Assembly: GCA_026120035.1 (NCBI GenBank)
Contig: JALRME010000010.1
Coordinates: 1,178,001-1,242,000, forward strand
Length of the DNA stretch: 64,000 nt
Direction of reading: 5' to 3'
From: Coleophoma eucalyptorum
Lineage: Eukaryota; Ascomycota; Leotiomycetes; Helotiales; Dermateaceae
The translations under genes were made by a program, and so were the position numbers. This document shows positions 34,081-44,450 of the stretch, one piece after another (within the stretch, counting starts at the first letter, position 1; each line of letters opens with the position of its first letter). The notes under the pieces were generated by a model that was not told the DNA's origin, searched no databases, and saw only the letters and a list, made by a program, of their open reading frames with translations.

Positions 34081-34846
34081 GGAAGACCAAATCGATCTTC
34101 AGCTAAGCCCAAAGCTTCATCCTATAGAACCGCTTCTCATGTCCCAACGCCACGAGAAGCAAGTATCACCATGGCTGAACGCTACTCAATTAGCCCGTTA
34201 TACTAAAAGCCACAACCTTCGACAAGCTGCATAGCTGATTAACCTCCCAGATTATTTTCGAGAAACTGCATCTGCACTTGTGCAAACCATCGATCGTATT
34301 GATCATCATCTTCTCTCTATCCTCGAGTCCTTCAATTGAGTCGTTGAAGAGGCCCGTGTCTCACTACAAGGCGACCGGGTAAATATATTCGATCAACATC
34401 GAGTCAATGTCTTTCTTCACCGCCCTTGCTCCGCCCTTCCACTTCGGTACTAGCTAAATAACGAGACGTATCGGACGTATGACAAGGTTTTGAAGCAGCT
34501 ACTCTATTTTCTCTTTCGATTAGTTTGGCAGAAACACCCACCTTCGCTACACTACTACCTCACTCCGCCTCAGACCATCGCTATAAGTTCAGCTGTCGAG
34601 CGAGCAGAAGAGACGGTGCAATTTCAAGCAGATAGCAACCTAAGACTAGAATCCATGTCAGCCCAAAAGCAAGCATTGGACGAAGCTACGATCTTGCTTT
34701 GCATTGAGCTGCTAGATCATACTTCCTACAAAAATATCTTTGACAGCCCAATCCTTGGCTCCTTAGCTATCCTTGGCATCGGGAAGGACGGTCGCTTTTT
34801 AGAGGCTTACTCTAATCCTAAGACGAATCATACTTATAGAATAGTA
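34081..34846 (+). pseudogene. Relic of a DUF3505-type (helicase-associated mobile) gene
   Basis: Across several frames one can follow PPDYFRETASALVQTIDRI, VNIFDQHRVNVFL, TYDKVLKQLLYFLFRLVWQ, HYYLTPPQ, ATILLCIELLDHTSYKNIFDSPILGSLAILGIG and EAYSNP. These resemble the conserved middle of fungal DUF3505-containing proteins that often occur with repeat-linked helicases (recognised by memory, not searched). The final 125-codon frame is open; earlier parts contain stops and frame changes. It is cut at about 34846 by an LTR fragment. Confidence 0.45.
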
Positions 34847-35052
34847 TGTATAAGCGAGTATAAGTAGAGTCAAAGGGGTTTCTGACCTAGCAAGCATACA
34901 AGAGGGACATGTCAGGGGAACTGGTTTCTTTCTTCTCTTCTCTTCTTATCTTTTTTGTGTCCTTCGTACGAGACCTATAGGATATAGTCAATATAAGGTT
35001 ATTGTGCTCCCAAACACCTCTATCCTGCCTTTGATCAAACCTGTGTCCTTAC
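34847..35052 (+). mobile_element. Truncated LTR (TGTAAGGAC family)
   Basis: Matches the right two thirds of the 17313-17608 LTR: GTATAAGCGAGTATAAG..., CATACAAGAGGG, GTGTCCTTCGTACGAGACC, GTTATTGTGCTCCCAAACACC, ending GTGTCCTTACA. The left end with TGTAAGGAC is missing, so the copy joins directly to the preceding relic with no visible duplication. Confidence 0.8.
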
Positions 35053-35546
35053 ACTACTAGAGAAGGATAGAGAATACCTAAAGATAGAAGGTAAACGCTC
35101 TTTAGCTCTTAGGAGGGTATATTTAGAGCGTAAAAATAATAGGTCTCTAATAATCTAATAGAGTAAGATTAGTATAGTCTATAATAGTATTAAACGGAAC
35201 GCCATTAGACATTCCCCTCCTCGCGTAATGACGTAAGGGAGGAATTCTCCCTCGCGTCGACGTTACCTCTCTACTTAATACCACCCATATGGACATCTCA
35301 CGACCGAAGAACACTGTAAAGGTCCCCTAAAGACCTTGCAAAAATACCATATTATCCTAACAAATATTGTTTCTACTATAGAGTCAAAATTTTAGGTGCA
35401 TATATCACTAAGAAGTAGGGGTTTATATTTTTATCTTGTTGTAAGGAGAATTGATTTCAATTACAGTAATAAATATAAATATTGAAAGCACTACTTGATT
35501 CATTTATTATTTCCCGTGTGGTAGGTATATTGGAGTATACACCATT
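35053..35546. other. AT-rich degraded sequence
   Basis: Scattered stops in all frames and a composition like that of the RIP-damaged elements. No terminal repeats or gene recognised. It contains the 3' side of the lipase gene near its right end. Confidence 0.35.
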
Positions 35547-36851
35547 TTAGAGGCCTGTTGAAGTAACATTAACAGTGACGTTCTCAATGATGCAGCCGCT
35601 CGCTGAGTTCGTCGTACTATACGTGCCATCCAAAACTCTACTCAACCACTCGAATGCCCTTGCATCTCCATTCGTCATCTCATCAAGGTGGCCACCGACT
35701 GTATTGCGATGGTAGATAATATTTGCTCCAATATTACAGTACCTATCTACAATAGCATCGGTTTCCGAAACTGGGCTAAGCTCATCTCCAATTGCCTTGT
35801 ATACAAACACTGGCATCTTGGGCACACCGTGATATCCCATGTAGCAATTAGTATCGTAAATGTCTTGTAGTTCAGGAGATAGGATATCGGCATTGCCATC
35901 AATAAAATAGTTCGATATATTTTGATATGCAAATGCTGTGAAAGCCTCCAGGATAGACATCTTTTTCGCCGACAGAAACATTGTACTATTGTATACGTCT
36001 GTGGTTTTGAGTTTGCTGGTGAGAAACTCATATGCCGCCGGATACTGAGATGTTATCCCGAGCAAGCACTCAGGGACGAGGCCTGCAAAATATGTCCCAG
36101 ATACAAGGGAAAGAGCTGAGGTCAAATTTGGCACCAGGCCTCCCAGAGCCATACCACTGAAATTGAGCTCTGGGGCATACTGCACCTGAAGCTCAGCAGC
36201 CCATTCACTTGCAAGAGACCCGCCAGAATATCCCCACATTGCGTAGCGGACTTCATCACCAAAGCCAAGCTCAGATCCCAATGACAACACAGCACGTACG
36301 GCATCAACGGTAGCATGCCCCTCTTGGACCCCTAGACCAAAAGATGCTAAAGGACCCTCAAAATCCGGAACATTCACATACCACCCGCGTCCAAGAGCGT
36401 TAGGTATGTCACCTAAGGAATCAAAAGTAGCGCCGCTGTATAACGCGTAACTGGGGCTGGAATCAATATCAGCTGAATTATAAGGGATCTGATATGACAG
36501 TAGTGCACTTCCATTATTGGAAGTCTGTGACTCTGAGGTGAATAGTGGAACCAGGACAGTAGTTAGGGCCCAAGACGGTCTATATTGGCTGTTGACTGTT
36601 CGGTAGAGGATATTGTAGGCAGAGGAGCTGTTTCTGATCACCGAAGTCAGGTTGCCTGGCGCAATACGAATACGAAGAACTGCTCCCGGCTGTGCAGATT
36701 CAAAGTTTTCAGGAGCGGTATAGAATGGATCTTGACTTGGAGGTAAAGGATCTGATATAGAGGTCGTAGACCTTCCTTCAGAACTAGCAAGTCCCAAAGA
36801 AAAGGTGAGCAGAAAGCTGTAGGCTAGTATAGAACTAAAGAGGAATGCCAT
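35547..36851 (-). CDS. Secretory lipase (LIP family)
   Basis: One uninterrupted 434-residue frame. A signal peptide (about residues 1-22, ending SLGLAS) is followed by DPFYTAPENFESAQPGAVLR, the usual start of this family, then ILYRTVNSQYRPSWALTTVLVP, YVNVPDFEGPLASFG, and the nucleophile elbow WGYSGGSLAS with Ser209. The probable catalytic acid is in YKAIGDELSP and the catalytic His in GGHLDEM near the C-terminus. Many N-glycosylation sequons are present. It acts outside the cell on triacylglycerols. Length, single exon and complete triad suggest a working gene. ATG 36851 is chosen because it starts the signal peptide. Confidence 0.93.
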   Translation of the reverse strand: MAFLFSSILAYSFLLTFSLGLASSEGRSTTSISDPLPPSQDPFYTAPENFESAQPGAVLRIRIAPGNLTSVIRNSSSAYNILYRTVNSQYRPSWALTTVLVPLFTSESQTSNNGSALLSYQIPYNSADIDSSPSYALYSGATFDSLGDIPNALGRGWYVNVPDFEGPLASFGLGVQEGHATVDAVRAVLSLGSELGFGDEVRYAMWGYSGGSLASEWAAELQVQYAPELNFSGMALGGLVPNLTSALSLVSGTYFAGLVPECLLGITSQYPAAYEFLTSKLKTTDVYNSTMFLSAKKMSILEAFTAFAYQNISNYFIDGNADILSPELQDIYDTNCYMGYHGVPKMPVFVYKAIGDELSPVSETDAIVDRYCNIGANIIYHRNTVGGHLDEMTNGDARAFEWLSRVLDGTYSTTNSASGCIIENVTVNVTSTGL

Positions 36852-37860
36852 TTGACTAGATTAAATCGCTTCAAAAGTAGAAGACGATTCAGGGCAGGAA
36901 CAATTGAGAATTAGTTCTATAAACGCAAAGAATATGTTAGGGCTCAGATTTTACAGACACATCCCCTTTTATAGAAACAAAATCAATACTTTAATTAATA
37001 TGTTCACTCGATTAATAGGCACAGAGGACATGACATCATACAGATGCATGTTTAGGCTGACATTTAAACAATCCGAGCCCGAATGCCTATATTGACTTAG
37101 GACTTACGTGAGCCGGGAGTTCTGTAATGTAAATCAATAGATCTGATTCGACTATTTAATTTCAAAGCGTCAGACGGAAGTTATAGGCAAGAGAATTTTG
37201 AGTTAGGGATCACGGAGTAAAGGACAAACCCGAATAAATAACTCCGTTTTAAGGTTAGCGACGCAAGGGTTAATACGACGTTAGGTTAGCGTGATGTAGT
37301 GAGAGTGAGATTGAATGTCATTAGTTGCCTAGGGACTCGAGTATCCCCTACCACTTGCGCCCTAGATGGCTTCCTACTCGCCTACTGCCCGCCCCCTTGT
37401 TGCTCGTACCCTAGGATCTCTAGGATCTCACTTGCGCTATAAATAGGACCGGCTTTTACGACTGCTAATACTACTACTACCGCTATTGGCTGCTGTAGAG
37501 GCATTTGTGGAAGTCTATAGGTAGACGCAAGTAAAGAAACACGATAAGGTAGAAGGTAATGAGAAAGAAAGAAGGCGTTGTTTCTACTATATACGGTAGC
37601 CGAATAAGTACAAAGGGTCAAGTCATGTGACTAAAGATGACATGACTATTGTTATTTAGGAGTAGTAGGCTTAACACTACTATATTCCTCCTCTCCCTAC
37701 GGTCCTAGAGTACCCTTTTCCTCGCCTAGCGGGCCCGTCCGTATGCGCCCTTTGTTACGTCCCTACTCCCTAGGCTATTTCGGTATACTATTATGCCGAA
37801 AAGCTAAGGCTTCTTCAGTGTAGGGGTGAGGTAGGGGTTTATAAACCACACTAGTTCTTT
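36852..37860. other. Intergenic with mixed composition, no recognised gene
   Basis: The lipase promoter is at the left. From about 37240 to 37800 the sequence becomes rich in CCTA and GTAG words and contains inverted GTCATGTGAC/GATGACATGAC motifs at 37621-37646, similar to words in the LTR family. It may be an old non-coding repeat, but paired ends were not found. Confidence 0.35.
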
Positions 37861-38640
37861 CTATAGATAACCTCTAGACGGTAGGTCTAGCGAAGCCTCG
37901 ATTCTCAATTGCTACCTTGTTTCCTTTGGCCGTTAATACACTCCAAACTATAAGAGCAACCGACCATATATCACATTGGTATAGCATATCACCTCGGAGC
38001 CCACTTGGACGTTGTAGTTCGGGAGCAGACCATCCATTGGTTCGTCGCGGCGCATCATCCGGCGAGAAGCTCTCTTGATTAGAGTCACGAAGAGAATAGC
38101 CGAAGTCTCCGAGCTTCGCTATACATAAGAACTGTTTTCGTGGGCTTGCAAACACTATGATATTGTCTAGCTTTACGTCTCCGTGAATGACGAAGTGCTT
38201 ATATAGTGTTTTGATCCCAGCGGCGATCCCGTAATAAAGATGCTGTTTAACAAACTATAGCCATCGCATGTACGGCATAGATTCACAAGAGATATAGTAA
38301 CCTAGTCTATGAATAAGAGAGGAGAGAACAGCGTATTGTTTTCATCATGATTATCGTAACCCCATACAAGGAGCTTGATAATGTTTGGGTATTAACGAAG
38401 AGCCAGGCTAGAAAGAGCTAATACGTCTTGAATAGTATCTCGAATCTGATTGAGTTCGATGGCGTGGTTCGCAAGGTCACTCAAACAATTATAACCTATA
38501 AAGTTTCGAGAAGCAAAACTCTTTTGGCGCTTGAATACCACTGCCTTAATTTTCCAAGGGGGCCCACCAGGCAAACCCTGAGGCCCTAATGATCCCTCAA
38601 ATTGTGTATTTTATAGTTCCTCTTGGTGGGCGACCATGAC
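37861..38640 (-). pseudogene. Protein kinase domain, decayed
   Basis: On the minus strand the order is VVFKRQKSFASRNF (N-lobe), IQDVLALSSLAL then YPNIIKLLVWGYDNHDENN, later HFVIHGDVKLDNI (catalytic loop with the Asp), CIAKLGDFGYSL (DFG motif), NGWSAPELQ and YQCDIWSVALIVWSVLTAKG. These are subdomains I-IX of a Ser/Thr-type kinase common in ascomycetes. At least two in-frame stops (near 38393 and 38320) and a frame change between the two lobes show decay. The part from 38260 down to 37874 is still open. Confidence 0.75.
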
Positions 38641-39203
38641 CTATCCCTTTATATTATCCACTATAGTGGTCATGGAGATCAGAATGATGACAAGTAGGAA
38701 GGCGAAGAGAAGCCATCAGCCTAGGCAGCGTAAGTTGTACTCTTACTAGTCTTTTCGAAGACTTTATATTCTTGAGAACTGCGTGACTGAATCAATAGTA
38801 GGACATCAAACAGCGATAGCCTAACTGTAGACTAGTTTAAAATACAACCAAAGCTAAAGAACTCTGAGGGGGATAGTTTAATTCTGCTAGACTGCTATCA
38901 TAGAGCCCCGGCTGCTCGCGATAGGAAGAAGCCGCCTACTATGGTGGAGTTGCTAGCTGCTTGTCCGATGGCTTCCGTTACACCCGCCCCCTCGGACCTC
39001 GATCCTTTACAACCTGTTTGATCACGGAGATACAAAGAATACTCAAGAGTAACGAGCATATATTCTTGGATTCCCTTCACGCGTCTTTGGCCAGGAGAGA
39101 TAAATGACTCTACGCTTCTCCGTTTTACAGCAAACTTGGCGTAGGTGGAGGACGTAGTATTTGGCTTGAGGCATTACCCGACAGAACCAGCACAGTTATA
39201 AAC
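38641..39203. other. Degraded region, possible NTPase-like trace
   Basis: A minus-strand frame (39080-38898) ends with a stretch resembling the part of NACHT-type NTPases after the P-loop (AIGQAASNSTIVGGFFLSR), but the P-loop itself is not intact. I regard this as suggestive only. Confidence 0.25.
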
Positions 39204-39677
39204 ATGTTCAAGGATACCTCCCTTGTGCAACTTTCAGTATCTACACGTGGTCAGATTTTTAAGACAGATTTGGTCGAAATTACTAACTAGCTGAACACCG
39301 ACACCGCGCGGGTTATAACCGGCTTCGAAATAGATAAGGTGTTATCTGCCACAATACATCTCCAAGAACTAGTGAAAGAGCCAAAGGGAAGATCAAAAGG
39401 CGTATGGAATATCCTTGAGAAAGACACAAAAGATAATATTTTGATAGCCTAGAATCATATTATAGAGCTCGTCACGTTATTCGAACCCAGCTAAGGTTCA
39501 ACCTATTCTTCACGCGGAATGGATCTGTCTATTCTAGAACAGCGGGCGACTTCTTTCTTCCGAGAGTTGCAAGTTAGAAATGCTTCTCTCGAGCACGTTT
39601 TGGAAAGTGGAATTCTCGATTCTACAAAACTCGACCTAGCTAGTTCAATTCACTCTCTAAGAATCCCGACAAAATAA
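39204..39677 (+). pseudogene. Decayed gene of unknown family, one frame with three nonsense codons
   Basis: A continuous 158-codon frame from ATG 39204 to TAA 39675 is interrupted only by TAG (after LVEITN), TAG (after DNILIA) and TAA (after TLFEPS). The translation has ordinary amino acid composition, for example FKDTSLVQLSVSTRGQIFKT, GFEIDKVLSATIHLQELVKE and LEQRATSFFRELQVRNASLE, and looks helical and charged near the end. All three stops could come from CAG or CAA by C-to-T change. I do not recognise the family. Confidence 0.4.
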
Positions 39678-40149
39678 AATAGACACAAGGGCTAGGAGTC
39701 TCAATTGAATCATTCCTGTTATGATATAACTAAACAAAAGCTACGAAGGAGGTATTGATCGTAACTGAATGTCTGACATTAACCTAGGTAACAAGCTGTG
39801 CGTTTCGTGAAGGATCCGGTAGGTAGGTAGGTAGGTCTCGAAACTATATAGCTATTAGGGACCAATATATACGTATCACCGGGTAGGAACAAAGTTCCTC
39901 CGATTGGCTATACGTTCTACCGTCCCGTTGTCTCGTCTTATGTAGTTTACATTCGTTCCCTCCTTCGAATATAGTCGCCTCCAAACTATAAGAATATAGT
40001 GTATAAAGTACTCGTAATATCGTATAAAGAAAGAAATACAAAAGAGTATTAACCCATACTTTTCGTAGTAGTAAAGGAACCCTTCTACTCAGAACACTAA
40101 ATAATTTATCTAGCTGAGCTAGCTAAATCAGAATATATATACTATAGTA
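39678..40149. repeat. Intergenic with GGTA microsatellite
   Basis: At 39818-39836 there are four copies of GGTA plus GGT. The rest is AT-rich without a recognised gene. Confidence 0.4.
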
Positions 40150-40650
40150 TTATATCCCTAGATTCCACCTATTCGTCGTATAAATCGGATTCCTAGTCCT
40201 AAGCACTGCGGCATCCTCTAGTGATTTAGTACGCGCGTGGCATAGCCCGGCTCGTATAGGCCAATTATGATCACCTTTCCAGCCTATCGAGTACATATTG
40301 CCGCTGAATTGGGCATTTAGCTCTTTATCGTCCATCCATTGCGTCCCCGAGGGCAATCTTATCAATATGGACGACTCAGAGACGAGACTGGCTTGTGCGG
40401 CAATGCTACACGGATTCTTGGGCACCACATTGGTTAAGCGGATAGTTAAACAAGCTATTATCGAGCAAACTACCATACCAATGAGTAACGTCTGTAGCAC
40501 CCGTGTTGATGCTGGGTCTTGTGTGAGGTAGTAAGTAGAGTAGCTGGTTGCGGTACCTGGAAGCGTAGGTTGTATAGAGATATTGCTGTTACAGCCACCA
40601 AGATTCAACATCCGAGCAAATGCAAGACTGTGGCGGACTCTTTCTAGAAA
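40150..40650 (-). pseudogene. DUF3433 membrane protein, C-terminal remnant
   Basis: The frame from about 40611 to 40150 reads DPASTRVLQTLLIGMVVCSIIACLTIRL (a membrane helix), then VPKNPCSIAAQASLVSESSIL, LPSGTQWMDDKELNAQF and YSIGWKGD. This is the typical C-terminal end of large fungal DUF3433 proteins, which are usually above 1000 residues with repeated membrane segments. Only this last part is found; no upstream exon was recognised before the AT-rich region, so it is a truncated relic. The function of the family is unknown. Confidence 0.7.
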
Positions 40651-41288
40651 TTTGGTTTTGCCGAGATAATCTATGACTTCAATACAGCATTGAGAAATGC
40701 TATAAACGATGCGATGAATCTTGTGTTTTGTACGGCTTCTCCCCCCAAACCCACACTGCTGTTCAATTAAAAAAAACCAAATTAAGGGGCAGTACCAGCA
40801 CCTTTTGAGCTAACTATGTTGAATTTTCAAAAGGGAGTCTGGATTGATTGCACGATATTACAACGGGCGATAAATGCTCGCTTGCTTGAATGTTTGCATA
40901 ATACTAACCTTTTTGAAGAAAATAATTGCGGCTTTGCTTTACGGAATGAACGAGAAACGAAATTCGAACATTTTTAAAACACTGAAGATTAACTAGGCGT
41001 GATAATACTATATGGTGATAGCCTTGTTATTTTATGAAGAAACATTAGATTTGATTGCGTAGGGATACTAATAACAATATCTTGTATTCATTCACGCTTT
41101 TTACTTTTTTGTGAATTTTAGTAAAGGCTGTTATCTTTCGAAGGACTATAAACCATCCAAGTATGAATAACATGCTCTAGAAAGTGAAGAACGTCTAGTG
41201 GCTACCAAAAGAACATGATCTATAAATACTTGATCAAAGAGAGTACAACATTCCTAAACAGAATAGAACAGGCCATCGTGAGAAGATA
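40651..41288. other. Intergenic, AT-rich
   Basis: No recognised coding content. This lies downstream of the small secreted protein gene on the minus strand. Confidence 0.35.
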
Positions 41289-41665
41289 TCACTTGCATGC
41301 ACAGCCACGGTATTTGCCAGTGCATCTATTTTTGTTGCCATTGCAACCGTTCTTATTGCAAGATCCTGTAGTACTACCACAACCAAAACCGCAGGGACAA
41401 TTGACATATTTTCCCTAGACAGGTCCAGTCGTTAGTCGCCGTATCTCATGCTTGACAGTAGCGAAAACGTAGAAAAGACAAAGATGCTTACACTAGTACA
41501 CGTAAGTGTAGTTGTACTTCCAGCACAGCCATTATCAAAACAACCTCCGATTTTGGTACCGCATACAGCACTTATTGGCGTACCGACACCACCTTGCCTA
41601 TCACTAAGTGGGTTAGCAATGGCGACTGAAGCCAAGGTAAGGACAAGCATGGTTGAGAGCTGCAT
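41289..41665 (-). CDS. Small secreted cysteine-rich protein (99 residues, 12 Cys)
   Basis: Two exons, 41665-41492 and 41414-41289, joined across a 77-nt GT-AG intron (AGT|GTAAGC...CTGTCTAG) give 300 nt, 99 residues. The N-terminus is a clear signal peptide (MQLSTMLVLTLASVAIANP). The mature part holds twelve cysteines: AVCGTKIGGCFDNGC, LTC, then in exon 2 NCPCGFGC, GSC, NGC, NRC and GCACK at the very end. Even cysteine number, small size and high Gly/Asn content fit a disulfide-bonded secreted protein such as an effector-like, antimicrobial-like or metal-binding protein; none can be chosen from sequence alone. The second exon is too short to notice by ORF length. Neighbours are decayed genes, while this one is undamaged. 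Confidence 0.75.
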
Positions 41666-42369
41666 TTTGATTTGGAGATTGACGATATGTGTGAGTATAT
41701 CTTGACTGGCTGAGTTTGAATGTTTGATTACTTACTTTAAAGTGCTAAGGAAATGGGACTTTTGTGAGAGGTACAGAGAGGTCTTTATAGTAATTTTTGG
41801 CATTGGCAACATTTGAATCACTTCATAGACCTTCAACTAAGTTTGACATGCTTAGCATTGCTCGTTAAAGGATGTAAGCTGGTCGAGTAATAACACTGGC
41901 ATTTGTCCTTGCCTACCAGCCGCCTCACATAAGCGAGCGCATGATTTCGCCCATTTGAGCTTGATACTTTCGGCAGCCGCAGATCAGTACGGCAAGGGAA
42001 CACAATGATATGCTACTACGGCAATCGAGCCAATGGAGGATCTATTAAACCTTAGGTTAAGATTGTCTTAAACAGATACTCACGGAGTCATGGTGTATCA
42101 AAGGCCAAGACCGTCTGTATTTTATGTAAATCTCGGTCGATACACTGGCCTCCCTTGCCTGTTGCATATGTAGCAATATTTTCGGATCCCTATACTAGCG
42201 TATAGAACCGCACCTAGGAACTTAATCTTTGACATGAAACCTTGTATGGTCAACTTACTTACGGCCGTATAAAGTCAAATGATGACTGAAGTTGTTATGT
42301 TTGCAATTCTCTAGATTCTTATCGCAAACTATAAGGCAAGGCGAAAGCCAACACAGAATATCCCCCCGC
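41666..42369. other. Promoter side of the small secreted protein gene and intergenic
   Basis: TTTATAGTAA at about 41784 could serve as a TATA element for the minus-strand gene. No other feature was recognised. Confidence 0.35.
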
Positions 42370-43485
42370 ATTGAATGCAGATGTTAGCCTCACAGAGTAT
42401 TTCCCTCTACGCGAAGTCACCGACAAGCTTGTGCAGAACTACTTTCGAGCTATGGAAAGTACGCACAGGATCTTGCACATCCCGTCAATCCATCGAGAAT
42501 ATCAGGACTACTGAAGTGATCCACAAAAGGGTTCCACCTCATCAATCATGAGAATCCTACTCATCATGGCAATTGGAACATGCTTCTATCAAGAAAAAGA
42601 CTATGATTCCCTGCATGCCATGGCTCAGCAGTGGTTGTCGAGATCCCAAATACTTCCCAAAAATGTCTATTATGCATGGTGAGCTACGACGGAGATCGTG
42701 GGCGACGATACTTGAGATAGCCATACAAACGTCACTAGATGCTAACATGCCGCTTCTTATCATGAGTAATGACTTTGATACTGCACCTCCTGCCAATATC
42801 AAAGATGACGACATGTCTGAAGGAACTTTGGTTGCACCCACTCCCCAGCCCGCCAACATCTTCACCAAACCTCGATCCAAATCCAGCTTCTGAACTCGCT
42901 GCATACAGCCAGGAGATCTCTCTATATCTGAATAGCCTCCGTATGGCGATGTCTTATGACGAAGTCCTGCGCCTTGGATCTGAGATAACCAATATTCTAA
43001 TGAATAAATACATTCTATCCGTTATCTATCTAACCGCCTTTCGGCGCAATTTGCTCGATGTCTTCATTCACCGATTTTCCTCATCATACACACCCACCCT
43101 TTGCACTCAATTTCCGGGTCCGCGCTGCTACTTATCCCCTAAAATCTGACTCGACACTGCAGTAACAATCATATCGTACCCCGGCTCTTCTAACGCTAAG
43201 CCTTTTCCTCAACCCGGGCATATGGATGACTACACACGCTTGAAATCCGTCGGTGAGTGGTTTTATAAAGAGATTACCTATTTTGCAGGTAGTATAGTTT
43301 GCCTGGAGCTGAAGGCCCAGTGGGAAGAAGAATATGCCTCCGGATTGCCTCCTTCCACATCTGCCAAAATTTATAGGGCCTCTCCACCAATACGTGCAGG
43401 ATGTTGCAGCAATAGTTGTGACGAGGATCGCATAGGGGATAATGACGTCAAGAGCTATTTGGTTCTTTGCGATACGATTGGATAG
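42370..43485 (+). pseudogene. Zn2Cys6-type regulator, middle/C-terminal part, frameshifted
   Basis: Segments in order: EYFPLREVTDKLVQNYFRAM with THRILHIPSIHREYQDY (fungal transcription factor domain start), a stop, MRILLIMAIGTCFYQ, LHAMAQQWLSRSQ, then in another frame RRSWATILEIAIQTSLDANMPLL, followed by FDTAPPANIKDDD, and in a third frame LNSLRMAMSYDEVLRLGSEI and FRRNLLDVFIHRF. This is the characteristic order of the fungal-specific transcription factor domain. At least three frame changes and one TGA stop interrupt it and no zinc-cluster part is seen upstream. It is a dead regulator gene. Confidence 0.7.
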
Positions 43486-44189
43486 CTGGATGGCTGGGAG
43501 AAGGTGTGGATCCTAAGAAGGAGAGTATAGTTGGAGTACAATCCGGTGTACAATGTTGTTAGGGTTTGCTGAAGGCAAGGTCCAAGCTGTCGCCCGAAAT
43601 CCTATCAGACACGAGTACAGTACAAGATGTTAGAGGGGAACTAGCGGGAGAGATAGAGTTGTCGGACTAAGGTTTTTCTTAGGATTTCATGATACAGGAT
43701 ATCAATCCGGACTTGTGGCTCTTTTCTGGCTAGGAAGGAAATAACGAATAGTAATTCTAGGAGATCAAGAACTATTCGAGGTTCAAGGGTTAGAAAATTC
43801 TTAGATTTGCATAAACATTACGATAGTGAAAACCAGTACATTTATTAACATTTTCCGAAAAGGTTTTTTGTACTATACCCGCAAAAAGAATTACACATAA
43901 GGCCCATAAAATTCGTAGGAGCTATCAGTGATAACATCATTCCCTCTGGTATTTCAATGGCTTCCTATTATGTTGGTATACTCATTAATAACGGGCAACC
44001 TTGTATTCTAATTACTTAGATCATATAGGGTGTGCAGTATTGTAGTTGGAAAGTCTTACCTATTCTAAGAATGAGCAAAGTAAGTGTTATGTATAGGCTA
44101 GTAGATCACGTAACAAAAAGTCACGTGATGACATACGAATGATATACCAACATATCACCTAATTCCTATAGAAGTATTAATTGATTTAA
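43486..44189. other. Intergenic, no recognised gene
   Basis: AT-rich. A CACGTGA motif occurs near 44123. No coding frame recognised. Confidence 0.35.
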
Positions 44190-44240
44190 CTCTACGAACA
44201 TCAACCCCCGAAAAGAGGCGATCGCAGCGATTGCAGCGTA
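44190..44240 (+). mobile_element. Short trace of Fot1-like transposase 3' end
   Basis: The words ACATCAACCCC, GAAAAGAGGCGA and CAGCGATTGCAGCG line up with the 3' zinc-knuckle-coding part of the transposon at 16574-18708 (around 18498-18545). Only about 50 bases are recognisable and no TIR was found. Confidence 0.35.
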
Positions 44241-44450
44241 AATTACAGACATAGAACTTGGACCCTTGCCTTAGGATTATCTAGAAGATGAATAGGCTAT
44301 TTGTTCCTCTAGGCTTAATACTTAGCAAGTTCTATCGTTGATGTAGATATAGCGGCGGTTTAAGAATCCCCGTCCTGATATGCTAGCAACAAGGTAGCAT
44401 ATAATAACCTACGGTGGATGATAGGTCTTTTCCAAATCGTTCTATTCAAA

